DNA of 64,000 bases, from contig JBLIOE010000004.1 in assembly GCA_047639555.1 (NCBI GenBank), positions 1-64,000 on the forward strand, given 5' to 3'. Within the stretch, counting starts at the first letter, position 1. Every line of letters starts with the position of its first letter. Below, in pieces: positions 1 through 7,725 of the stretch. The position numbers and the translations under genes were made by a program. The stretch comes from JAJRXC01 sp047639555. GTDB taxonomy: Bacteria; Actinomycetota; Acidimicrobiia; Acidimicrobiales; Aldehydirespiratoraceae. The notes below the pieces were generated by a model that was not told the origin of the DNA, did not search any database, and saw nothing but the letters and a program-made list of their open reading frames with translations.

Positions 1-191
1 TCGACCAGGGCAACAGCGTGCTGGTCATCGAGCACAACCTCGATGTCATAAAGACGGCCGATTGGGTAGTCGACCTCGGTCCCGAGGGCGGCTCCGGCGG
101 CGGGGCGATTGTTGTATGTGGCACCCCCGAAGAGGTGGCGGCTACACCCCAGAGTTATACGGGCAAGTTCCTCGCACCCCTGCTCGGCTGA
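1..191 (+). CDS. uvrA: Excinuclease ABC subunit A, C-terminal end (partial)
   Basis: Only the last 62 residues are inside the window, and the reading frame is open from base 3. UvrA is the ATP-dependent damage-recognition subunit of nucleotide excision repair. The fragment carries the end of the second ABC ATPase domain: a VLVIEHNLDVIK segment (Walker-B-distal H-loop), then a WVVDLGPEGGSGGG segment and the usual VCGTPEEVA tail. These are diagnostic of the UvrA C-terminus. The stop at 189-191 is followed by an unrelated polysaccharide cassette, with uvrC about 7.5 kb further on. Identity is very likely; the bulk of the gene lies upstream of the window. Confidence 0.93.
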   Translation, partial: DQGNSVLVIEHNLDVIKTADWVVDLGPEGGSGGGAIVVCGTPEEVAATPQSYTGKFLAPLLG

Positions 192-226
192 CCTCAGGTT
201 GGTGCCGCGAGCGCCGATGAGAGGGT

Positions 227-988
227 ATGGCTACTGGTTCAACGGTGCTCGATCGCGTCGCTCGCGAGCAGGCGTTTCATGACGAGCGATTCGGTTCGAC
301 CGAGGGCGAAGAACGCGATCGCTTCTACGAGTACGTGGATGGCGCTCGACAGCGACTCGCCTCGGCAACGGATCAGTTTCGTTGCGGGCAGCGAGTGCTC
401 GAGATCGGGATCGGCGTCGCGTCGACCGGTTGGACGCTAGCTTCACGCGGCGTCGACGTCGTAGCGATCGATATTTCGCCTGTCGCGGTTGCCCGCGGCC
501 AGGAAGCAGCAGCTGCGGCCGGCCTCGAAACGATCGAATTCCGGATGATGAACGCCGAAGAGCTGACGTTCGCCGACGACGAGTTCGATGGCGTCGTTGG
601 CTCGGGGATTCTTCACCATCTCGACCTTGAAGCTGCCTACGGCGAGGTGCATCGCGTACTGAAGCCGTCGGGCGCCGCGGTGTTCTACGAGCCGCTCGGT
701 CACAACCCGCTCATCAACTGGTATCGCTACCGCACACCGGGCATGCGAACCGACGATGAACACCCGCTCCTTCGTTCCGATTTCGCCCTGGCGAAACGTC
801 TATTTGGCTCGGTCGATGCCTCGATGCACCATTGCGCCGTCATCGGCTGCGCCCTCCTACCCGGAGGCCTGGCCCGACGGATTCGGCCGCTGCTGGACGG
901 GCTCGATCGGCTCCTCATGCGCGTTCCCGGGACGAAGTGGCTCGGTTGGATCACGGTTATAGAGCTCGGCAGGCCCAAAAACCTCTAA
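227..988 (+). CDS. SAM-dependent class I methyltransferase
   Basis: A 253-residue soluble protein with a Rossmann-type methyltransferase fold. Motif I (VLEIGIGVASTG, about residues 56-67) binds S-adenosylmethionine. An acidic VVAIDIS strand follows, then the NAEEL and VVGSGILHHL segments typical of the Methyltransf_11 family, and VHRVLKPSG as motif III. The substrate cannot be read from sequence. It lies directly upstream of a sugar-transferase gene in the same orientation, so modification of a surface glycan or lipid precursor is plausible but is inference from position. The gap to the next gene is 117 bases, so it may have its own promoter. Confidence 0.8.
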   Translation: MATGSTVLDRVAREQAFHDERFGSTEGEERDRFYEYVDGARQRLASATDQFRCGQRVLEIGIGVASTGWTLASRGVDVVAIDISPVAVARGQEAAAAAGLETIEFRMMNAEELTFADDEFDGVVGSGILHHLDLEAAYGEVHRVLKPSGAAVFYEPLGHNPLINWYRYRTPGMRTDDEHPLLRSDFALAKRLFGSVDASMHHCAVIGCALLPGGLARRIRPLLDGLDRLLMRVPGTKWLGWITVIELGRPKNL

Positions 989-1105
989 TCGGGAGAAATC
1001 CCGGCCGGTATAGGCCTTGAGAACCATGCGAAGGTGCCGATGGAACCTTGTGGACCGGTTCCCGAAGGCCCAGAAGGCCCGAATTTCGTTCTTGAGTAGG
1101 CAAGC

Positions 1106-2452
1106 GTGCTAACGCGTCGACTTTCCTTTCTCGCCACCTATGGCGGCATCGTGCTGGTGGTCCTCGGCCTTTCGAAGGCCCACGCGGCCCTCATCGCGAG
1201 CCCTCCCTACGACTTGTCGCAGAGCTTCCGGCTGCCGTGGGCCGTGGTGTTCAGCGTGTTCCTCGCGGTCGCCGCCTACGCCGTCGGCCTTCCCGATGTG
1301 CCGCGGCGCGCTCGCCAGATAACCGCCGCGTCGGTCGCCGCAGTGCTGATGGCGGCGGGCGCCGTTTCCGCCGTGCAGCTAGTGGCGGGCAGTGTGCCAG
1401 TGCCTCGATTCGTGATCGTTGGGGCGTCCGCCGCGCTGGTGCCGTGGTTCGCGGCCACTGCGGTGCTTTCTGCCCGAGGCCACGACCGGGCCCGAGGCTT
1501 GGATCGGGCGGTCATCATTGGCGCTCAAGAAGATTCCGCTGGGCTCGTGAACGAGTTCGACGCCGCCTCGGAACGACCGGGCCAGGTCGTCGCCTTTCTG
1601 CATCCCGACGACGCCCGGCCTTCGAGCGAGGATCGGATGCCGGTGCGCACTGCGGTAGAAGCCCACGACGCCACGGTTGTCGTGCTTGATCGCGACGCCC
1701 AGGCATGCCAACCGATCGTCGATCAGGTCGCCCTTCTCCACGAGCAGGGAGTGCGGGTCCGGACGCTCTCGCTCTTCTACGAACAGTGGCTCGGGAAGCT
1801 CCCCATCGGCGAGCTCGAACGTGTTTCCCTGATGTTCGACATCGGCGAGATCCATCGCCTGCGCTATAGCCGGGTGAAGCGTCTAATGGACGTCTCGGTT
1901 GCGGTGGTCATGCTTCCCTTGCTCGCCGTCGTCATGCCGCTCGTGTTCCTCGGAAACGCCATCGGCAACCGGGGACCGCTCTTCTTTCACCAGGATCGCG
2001 TAGGTAAGGGCGGCGTGGTATTTCGCATCCACAAGTTCCGAACGATGCGGGCAACAGCGGCCGATGAGGCAACACCGTGGACCGACACCGACGACGATCG
2101 GGTCACTGCGTTTGGCGCTGTCCTCCGCTCCTCGCATGTCGATGAGTTGCCGCAGCTACTCAACATCCTCCGCGGCGATCTGTCGCTGGTGGGTCCGCGC
2201 CCTGAGCAGCCGCACTACGTCGAGCAGCTCGAGGCGAAGCTGCCGTACTACCAGTTGCGCCATCTGGTGCAGCCTGGTCTGACTGGTTGGGCGCAGGTGA
2301 AGTTTCGCTACGCCCGCTCCGAGGCCGATGCACTGGAGAAGCTCCAGTACGAGTTCTATTACCTGAGGCACCAGGCGCTGGCCGTCGACCTCAGGATCGT
2401 GGTTCGCACGATGCGAACGATTCTTCCGATGGGAGTCAACCGATGGCACTAA
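1106..2452 (+). CDS. Polyprenyl-phosphate sugar-1-phosphate transferase (WcaJ/WbaP-like)
   Basis: A 448-residue membrane protein that would start polysaccharide repeat-unit synthesis by moving a sugar-1-phosphate from its nucleotide onto undecaprenyl phosphate. The N-terminal ~140 residues hold several hydrophobic segments. A central cytoplasmic region follows, then a further membrane segment near residue 262. The C-terminal bacterial sugar transferase domain shows KFRTMR, VDELPQLLNILRGDLS, LVGPRPEQ and QPGLTGWAQV, the catalytic signatures of the PHPT family. The start is GTG at 1106. The 3' end overlaps the next gene by 10 bases, suggesting translational coupling within the cassette. The transferred sugar is unknown. 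Confidence 0.9.
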   Translation: MLTRRLSFLATYGGIVLVVLGLSKAHAALIASPPYDLSQSFRLPWAVVFSVFLAVAAYAVGLPDVPRRARQITAASVAAVLMAAGAVSAVQLVAGSVPVPRFVIVGASAALVPWFAATAVLSARGHDRARGLDRAVIIGAQEDSAGLVNEFDAASERPGQVVAFLHPDDARPSSEDRMPVRTAVEAHDATVVVLDRDAQACQPIVDQVALLHEQGVRVRTLSLFYEQWLGKLPIGELERVSLMFDIGEIHRLRYSRVKRLMDVSVAVVMLPLLAVVMPLVFLGNAIGNRGPLFFHQDRVGKGGVVFRIHKFRTMRATAADEATPWTDTDDDRVTAFGAVLRSSHVDELPQLLNILRGDLSLVGPRPEQPHYVEQLEAKLPYYQLRHLVQPGLTGWAQVKFRYARSEADALEKLQYEFYYLRHQALAVDLRIVVRTMRTILPMGVNRWH

Positions 2453-3471
2453 CCGAGATCGAGACGGAGTCGCGCCCGACGCGCCCCGCCGAGCCGATCG
2501 TGAGTGTCGCGCTGCCGATGCTCAACGAGGCCCAATACATCGTGTCGTGCCTCGACAGTTTCGCGGCCCAGGATTATCCGCTCGAGCTGCTCGACGTGAT
2601 GGTGATCGATGGCGGCTCGACCGACGGCAGTCGTCTAGTTGTAAACGCGTACTCGGACAAGAACCCTTGGGTTCGCATCGTCGAGAATGGCGAGGGCACT
2701 GCGTCCGCCGCGTTCAACGTCGGCATGGAACAGGCGTACGGCGATGTTGTCTGCCTCTTCTCGTCGCACGGCGTGGCCGACCCTGGGTATGTCTCCGGAA
2801 GTGTCGCTGCGCTGCACCGCTCGGGTGCCGCTGGAGTCGGCGGCTCGTATCGCCACGAGGGCCTCGACCCTGTCTCCAGTGCGATCGGCGCCGCCATGGT
2901 GTCAAAGGTCGGCATGGCCTCACCGCATCGCTTCGCTGATACTGCTCGTGACGTCGACACCATCTCGCATCCGGCGTACTGGCGCGACGCCATGTTGGAC
3001 ATCGGCGGCTTCGATCGCTCCCTGATGCGCAACTCGGACTATGAGTTCAACTTCCGCCTGCGTGAGGCCGGACATCGGCTGCACTTCGATCCGGTGATCG
3101 GGTCGGTCTATCGGCCGCGCCCGAATCTGAACAGCCTGTTTCGCCAGTTCTGGTACTACGGCAAGTGGAAGGCCAAGGTTGCGGAGCAACACCCAAGCTC
3201 GGTTCGGCCGCGCCATCTCGTCGCTCCGTTGGCGGCTTTGGCGGCGGCGGTCACCCCCTTCGTGTTGTTGAACCGGCGTTTGCGCCTAGTCGCCGCGCTC
3301 GGTTGGGCGGCGTATTCCGCAGTGATTGCCTACGGAGTGGCCTCGGCTGACCGAAAGGAACGGGGGGCGTCTACTGCGACCCTCGCGGCTGCCTTCCCCG
3401 TCATGCACATGGCGTGGGGAGCCGGCTTCATCAAATCCGTTATTGAGCGGATCCTGGGAGGGAGTAAATAA
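2443..3471 (+). CDS. Family 2 glycosyltransferase with C-terminal membrane segments
   Basis: A 342-residue GT-A fold glycosyltransferase. An inverting GT2 domain occupies about residues 18-250: VSVALPMLNEAQYI at the start, VIDGGSTDGS as the nucleotide-sugar binding loop, and SDYEFNFRLREAG resembling the catalytic ED/region-3 motif. Hydrophobic helices near residues 255-300 suggest membrane association. The ATG at 2443 is chosen because it overlaps the preceding stop (ATGGCACTAA); an upstream extension would read through the sugar-transferase coding region. It ends in TAATG, sharing one base with the next start. Donor and acceptor sugars are unknown. Confidence 0.87.
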   Translation: MALTEIETESRPTRPAEPIVSVALPMLNEAQYIVSCLDSFAAQDYPLELLDVMVIDGGSTDGSRLVVNAYSDKNPWVRIVENGEGTASAAFNVGMEQAYGDVVCLFSSHGVADPGYVSGSVAALHRSGAAGVGGSYRHEGLDPVSSAIGAAMVSKVGMASPHRFADTARDVDTISHPAYWRDAMLDIGGFDRSLMRNSDYEFNFRLREAGHRLHFDPVIGSVYRPRPNLNSLFRQFWYYGKWKAKVAEQHPSSVRPRHLVAPLAALAAAVTPFVLLNRRLRLVAALGWAAYSAVIAYGVASADRKERGASTATLAAAFPVMHMAWGAGFIKSVIERILGGSK

Positions 3472-4496
3472 TGAGCATCGGAGTTGCTGTCGTTGGCTAC
3501 GGCTACTGGGGCGTGAACCTGGCCCGCAACGTTGCTGTGGCGTCGACCACTGAACTGATCGGGGTTGTCGACCCGGGCACGGATCGCCAAGAACTTGCCC
3601 TACATAACCACCAGGGCGTGAGCACCTGGGACAATATTCAGGACGCACTCGACGATGATCGAGTGCAAGCAATTGTTCTCGCCACGCCGGCGAGCACTCA
3701 TGTTGACCTCGCGCTCGCGGCGATGGAACGCGGTCGCGACATTCTCGTGGAGAAGCCCCTGGCCGAAACCAGCGCCGACGCCCAGAAGCTCTGTGACGTT
3801 GCGGCCGACAATGGCCTGATCTTGATGGTCGGCCACACCTTCCTCTACTCGCCGCCCGTTCTACGCCTGAAGGAACTCGTCGATGCCGGCGACCTCGGCG
3901 CGGTTCAGTACCTCTACTCCCAGCGCCTGAGCCTCGGCCGAATCCGGCGCGACTGCAACGCACTCTGGAACTTCGCGCCGCACGACGTGTCGATCATGCT
4001 GCACCTTCTCAACGAGCCGGTGGTTGAGGCCACCGCGAAGGGATTCTCCTTCATCGAGAGCGGCATCGACGACGTCTGCTTCGCCAGCCTCACCTTCGCC
4101 AGCGGTATTGGCGCCAACCTCCACGTCAGCTGGATCGATCCGCGAAAGACCCGCCTGATGACAGTGGTCGGCGACGAGAAGATGGCCATCTACAACGACG
4201 TGTCCGTTGACCAACCGCTGTGGCTGGTCGACTCTGGCGTCGCGAAGGACAAGGACCTGGGCGAGTACGAGAGCATGTCGGATTTCCAGTGGCGCACCCG
4301 TTCTGGCGACATTGTGATTCCTCGAATCGAAATGTCGGAGCCCCTGCGCAATGAGATCACGGCATTCGGCCAGGCTTGTATCACCCGCGAGCGCCCCCTC
4401 ACCGACGGCCAGCATGGCCTCGAGGTCGTGCGCGTGCTCGAAGCCATTGATCGTTCCGCCCAGGCCAACGGCCGCCCGATCGAACTGTCCCAATGA
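3471..4496 (+). CDS. Gfo/Idh/MocA oxidoreductase, WbpB/WlbA-like UDP-sugar 3-dehydrogenase
   Basis: A 341-residue NAD-dependent sugar oxidoreductase. The N-terminal Rossmann fold has VVGYGYWGVNLARN. It is followed by VLATPASTHVDLALAAMERG, then VEKPL carrying the family's catalytic lysine, and MVGHTFLYSP. WbpB/WlbA enzymes oxidise C3 of UDP-N-acetylglucosaminuronate. The assignment to that step rests on context: the next two genes encode a DegT-type aminotransferase and a hexapeptide acetyltransferase, the same trio and order of reactions that makes UDP-2,3-diacetamido-glucuronate. It overlaps the downstream gene by four bases (ATGA). Family assignment is firm, the exact substrate inferred. 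Confidence 0.87.
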   Translation: MSIGVAVVGYGYWGVNLARNVAVASTTELIGVVDPGTDRQELALHNHQGVSTWDNIQDALDDDRVQAIVLATPASTHVDLALAAMERGRDILVEKPLAETSADAQKLCDVAADNGLILMVGHTFLYSPPVLRLKELVDAGDLGAVQYLYSQRLSLGRIRRDCNALWNFAPHDVSIMLHLLNEPVVEATAKGFSFIESGIDDVCFASLTFASGIGANLHVSWIDPRKTRLMTVVGDEKMAIYNDVSVDQPLWLVDSGVAKDKDLGEYESMSDFQWRTRSGDIVIPRIEMSEPLRNEITAFGQACITRERPLTDGQHGLEVVRVLEAIDRSAQANGRPIELSQ

Positions 4497-5605
4497 GCGC
4501 ACCCTCGTCCCGTACGGCCACGACCATCACCGAGATTCCGTTTCAGGACCTCGGTCGCCTGCACGACAGCATTGCCGGTGAGATTCGCGCGGCGATCGAC
4601 GACGTGCTCGCTCGTAGCGCCTTCGTAGGCGCTGCTTCCAGCGCTTCGTTTGAACAAGCCTTCGCCGACGCGCACAACGTTGACCACGCCATCGGCGTGG
4701 GCTCGGGTACCGATGCACTTGCGCTCGCCCTGCGGGGTTTGGGCATCGGCGCCGGCGATGAAGTCATCGTGCCCTCCATGACTTTCGTCGCCACGGCGGA
4801 AGCCGTCGTCCACGCCGGTGCGACGCCGGTGATCGTCGATGTCGATGCGGACACGCTGCTCCTGTCGCCCGAGGCGGTCGAGGCCGCCCGTACCGAGCGC
4901 ACCGCCGCGGTGATGCCGGTCCACCTGTATGGCCACGTCGTACCGTTCGACCAGATACGCGCATGGCAGGCGAGCGGACTCAAGGTGATCGAAGATGCGG
5001 CGCAGGCGCACCTCGCCACATGGCAAGGCGAGGGTGTTGGCACGGTCGGCGATGCCGCGTGCTTCAGCTTCTATCCGGGAAAGAACCTTGGTGCGATGGG
5101 TGATGGGGGAGCGGTTATTACTCGCCACTCCGACACGGCCGATCGTGTCCGCAAGCTTCGCGACCACGGCCGGACATCGAAATATCTCCACGACGAGATC
5201 GGGTGGTGTTCGCGTCTCGACGGTCTTCAGGCCGCCGTGCTCGAGGTGAAACTCGGCCATCTCGCGGAGTGGACGAACAATCGCAAGGCGCTCGCCGACC
5301 GTTACCGGGAACGCCTCGGCACCCGTCTCGTCGGTTGGGACGAAGGCGCCGTCCACCACCTGATGGTGATCCGGACCGCCGCCGAACGGCGAGACGATCT
5401 TCAGGCCGCCCTCAAGGTTCGCGGTATCGGCGTTGGCGTGCACTACCCCGTGGCTCTCAGCGAGCAACCTTCCGTAGCTGAATACGCCCGGTCCACTCCA
5501 AACGCCGAGGCAGCAGCGCTGAGCGTGCTGTCGCTCCCGATGGATCCGCTCATGAAACTCTCCGAGGTCGAACTCGTCTGTGACGAGGTGACACACCTGT
5601 GGTGA
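4493..5605 (+). CDS. DegT/DnrJ/EryC1/StrS sugar aminotransferase (WbpE-like)
   Basis: A 370-residue PLP-dependent aminotransferase of fold type I. IPFQDLGRLH opens the family domain. GVGSGTDALALALRGLG forms the phosphate-binding region, VPSMTFVATAEAVVHAGATP follows, and the Schiff-base lysine sits in SFYPGKNLGAMGDGG. HYPVALSEQP near the C-terminus is also typical. WbpE-type enzymes transaminate the 3-keto nucleotide sugar made by the WbpB-type oxidase using glutamate. Start and stop overlap both neighbours (ATGA upstream, GTGA downstream), so the trio is almost certainly one translationally coupled operon. Confidence 0.9.
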   Translation: MSAPSSRTATTITEIPFQDLGRLHDSIAGEIRAAIDDVLARSAFVGAASSASFEQAFADAHNVDHAIGVGSGTDALALALRGLGIGAGDEVIVPSMTFVATAEAVVHAGATPVIVDVDADTLLLSPEAVEAARTERTAAVMPVHLYGHVVPFDQIRAWQASGLKVIEDAAQAHLATWQGEGVGTVGDAACFSFYPGKNLGAMGDGGAVITRHSDTADRVRKLRDHGRTSKYLHDEIGWCSRLDGLQAAVLEVKLGHLAEWTNNRKALADRYRERLGTRLVGWDEGAVHHLMVIRTAAERRDDLQAALKVRGIGVGVHYPVALSEQPSVAEYARSTPNAEAAALSVLSLPMDPLMKLSEVELVCDEVTHLW

Positions 5606-6210
5606 CCGCCTTCGCGCTCCAGCGCGGGAGCGCGCCGATAGCCGGCGACTCACGCGCGTTCGTGCACGAGTCGTCGTATGTCGACGATGGTGCGCTCATT
5701 GGCGACGGCACGCGGATCTGGCACTTCTCCCATGTGCTGAGCGACGCCCGAGTGGGGGACGACTGCAATATTGGTCAGAACGTGATGATCGGCGCCGCCG
5801 TGGTCATCGGCGACCGCTGCAAGATTCAGAACAATGTCAGCGTCTACGAAAGTGTCACTCTCGACGACGGAGTGTTCTGCGGGCCGAGCTGCGTCTTCAC
5901 CAACGTCGTGAACCCCCGCGCCGAGATCGACCGCAAGGATGAACTGCTCCCCACTCATGTGGGTCGAGGTGCCTCGATCGGCGCCAATGCCACCATCGTG
6001 TGTGGCAACAACATCGGGGCCTATTCCTTCGTTGCCGCGGGCGCGGTCGTGGCCACCGCGGTACCCGACCACGCGCTCATGGTGGGTGTCCCCGCCAAGC
6101 AGGTCGGCTGGGTGAGCCGTGCCGGCCACCGACTCGATGGTTCTCTTCGATGCCCGCAGACCGGCGAGCAATACGCGCTGTCCCCCCATGGCCTGGAGAT
6201 GGAATCGTGA
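5602..6210 (+). CDS. Left-handed beta-helix N-acetyltransferase (WbpD/WlbB-like)
   Basis: A protein of about 202 residues built of hexapeptide repeats (I/V-G-D/N-x-x) typical of acyl-CoA-dependent trimeric acetyltransferases. ALIGDGTRIWHFSHV is a hallmark of the WbpD/WlbB/PglD-like sugar acetyltransferases, followed by IGQNVMIGAAVVIG, CKIQNNVSVYE and GVFCGPSCVFTNV. It would acetylate the amine installed by the preceding aminotransferase. Two GTG codons (5599 and 5602) are possible; 5602 is chosen because its GTGA overlaps the upstream stop. The 3' end overlaps the flippase start by four bases. Confidence 0.86.
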   Translation: MTAFALQRGSAPIAGDSRAFVHESSYVDDGALIGDGTRIWHFSHVLSDARVGDDCNIGQNVMIGAAVVIGDRCKIQNNVSVYESVTLDDGVFCGPSCVFTNVVNPRAEIDRKDELLPTHVGRGASIGANATIVCGNNIGAYSFVAAGAVVATAVPDHALMVGVPAKQVGWVSRAGHRLDGSLRCPQTGEQYALSPHGLEMES

Positions 6211-7619
6211 CCCACGACTCCGGCTGGTCTGAAGGCGTCGTTGCGAAGATTTCCAAACTCCTCTCTGCTCGGATGCTGGCCCAGGTAATCGCCATCAGCT
6301 GGTTCCTCGGCATCGCTCGGGTCTTCGACTCTGGCGAACTCGGCATCCTCGCTGCGGGCCTCGTCGCCTTCGCAACGGTGTCGGTCCTTTCGGACATGGG
6401 CACGACCTGGTCGATCGCTCGCGAAGTCACTGGTCGCCCGGATCTCGGTTGGGGTCTATATCGGCAAGCTCTACGCGTACGAAGCCTCGGCGTCCTGGCC
6501 ATCGGCGGAACGATCACTCTTGTCGCCGCGGTGTTGGTGGATCGTCGGATGCTCATCGCGATCATGCTCGGCGTCGTGCTCGCCCTGGTGTCTGGGGCAA
6601 GCGAACTCGGTATGTCGACCCTTCGTTCGGTGGGCACGATCGGCGCCGAGTCGATCGCATTGCCGCTCGAGCGTGCCGTTTTCCTGGTACTGGCAACGGG
6701 CATCGTTTCATCGGGGCGCGGGCCAAACCCTGTCCTGGTTGCCTACATCGCAACCAACCTCGTGACCGCAGTGATCATGTACCGCAAGATCCGGCGGGAG
6801 CTCCGGCCGCTCGCAAGTGCGGGTGAAGTTCCTTCCCTCTGGTCGGGAGAGACTCGGCGAGTTGGTGTGGCGTTTGCGGTATTGGCCCTTGGCCCTCGGG
6901 CCAACGCACTGGTGCTTGTCCTGCTCGCCAGCCGCTGGGAGGTCGCCGACTACTCGGTTGCATCACGGCCGGTTGAGCAGTTCGCCCTGACTGTCTTCGG
7001 TTTCAGTACCACGATGCTTCCGCTGTTGCGCAGCGACCATCTGGGCGGACGCGATCCAGCTGAGCGAATGGGAGGGATCGCCGCGGGAGTCACTCTGGTC
7101 GCTCTCCCCGGCATCGTGTGGGCGATGCTCGCGCCTGGCCCGATTATCGACCTCATCTATGGCGCCGATCGTTATCCGGGCGCGCCGACGGTCTTGGCTC
7201 TGGTGGCGATTGTGGCGGTGACGTGGCCACTCCGTGGACTTGCGGGCCTCGTCATGGTGGCGCGCGACGATGCTGCGGGCCTTGCTCGTATTTCCTTCGC
7301 CGGTCTGCTTCTCAACCTCGCGATGGTGATCCCGCTTGCGACTCAGTACGGCGCCACGGGTGTTGCCATTGCCTTAGTGGTCTCCGAACTAGCGACCTCC
7401 ACTGCGCTGGTCGTGCACTCTGGCCTCCTACACCGCAGCGACTCGACTCAAAAGCTGGGTACGGGCGCAGCGCTCGGCGTTTGCTCGGGAGTGCTCGCCT
7501 CTATGCTTCCGCTCGCTTTCGGCATCGTGATCGTGGCGGTAGGAACGGCGGGAGCCGTGGCCCTCGCGCTGATCGCAAATCGACAGATCGCGCGAACCGG
7601 GCAGGTGGTCTGGGCCTGA
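6207..7619 (+). CDS. Polysaccharide flippase (Wzx-like, MOP superfamily)
   Basis: A 470-residue hydrophobic protein with roughly twelve to fourteen predicted membrane helices, consistent with a Wzx/RfbX-type flippase that moves lipid-linked repeat units across the membrane. ISKLLSARMLAQVIAISWFLGIARVF at the N-terminus and the DYSVASRPVEQF...LPLL segment in the middle resemble the PST family. The start is GTG at 6207, giving a GTGA overlap with the acetyltransferase stop; longer readings would run through that gene. It closes the polysaccharide cassette. No polymerase or ligase gene is visible in the window. Confidence 0.83.
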   Translation: MTHDSGWSEGVVAKISKLLSARMLAQVIAISWFLGIARVFDSGELGILAAGLVAFATVSVLSDMGTTWSIAREVTGRPDLGWGLYRQALRVRSLGVLAIGGTITLVAAVLVDRRMLIAIMLGVVLALVSGASELGMSTLRSVGTIGAESIALPLERAVFLVLATGIVSSGRGPNPVLVAYIATNLVTAVIMYRKIRRELRPLASAGEVPSLWSGETRRVGVAFAVLALGPRANALVLVLLASRWEVADYSVASRPVEQFALTVFGFSTTMLPLLRSDHLGGRDPAERMGGIAAGVTLVALPGIVWAMLAPGPIIDLIYGADRYPGAPTVLALVAIVAVTWPLRGLAGLVMVARDDAAGLARISFAGLLLNLAMVIPLATQYGATGVAIALVVSELATSTALVVHSGLLHRSDSTQKLGTGAALGVCSGVLASMLPLAFGIVIVAVGTAGAVALALIANRQIARTGQVVWA

Positions 7620-7725
7620 CCCAGAAGAAGACCGCCTCGCTCGACGGGTCGCGGGCCGAGGGTTTGCGAAGCGCGTTCTTCGAGCCGGCCTGACGAAGCC
7701 GTGCACCGCCCTAGGATCGGCGGTG

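Noticed and set aside
4190..5653. Very long minus-strand frame (487 codons) opposite the aminotransferase gene
   Set aside because: It mirrors the codon structure of a clearly conserved plus-strand enzyme and has no domain of its own.
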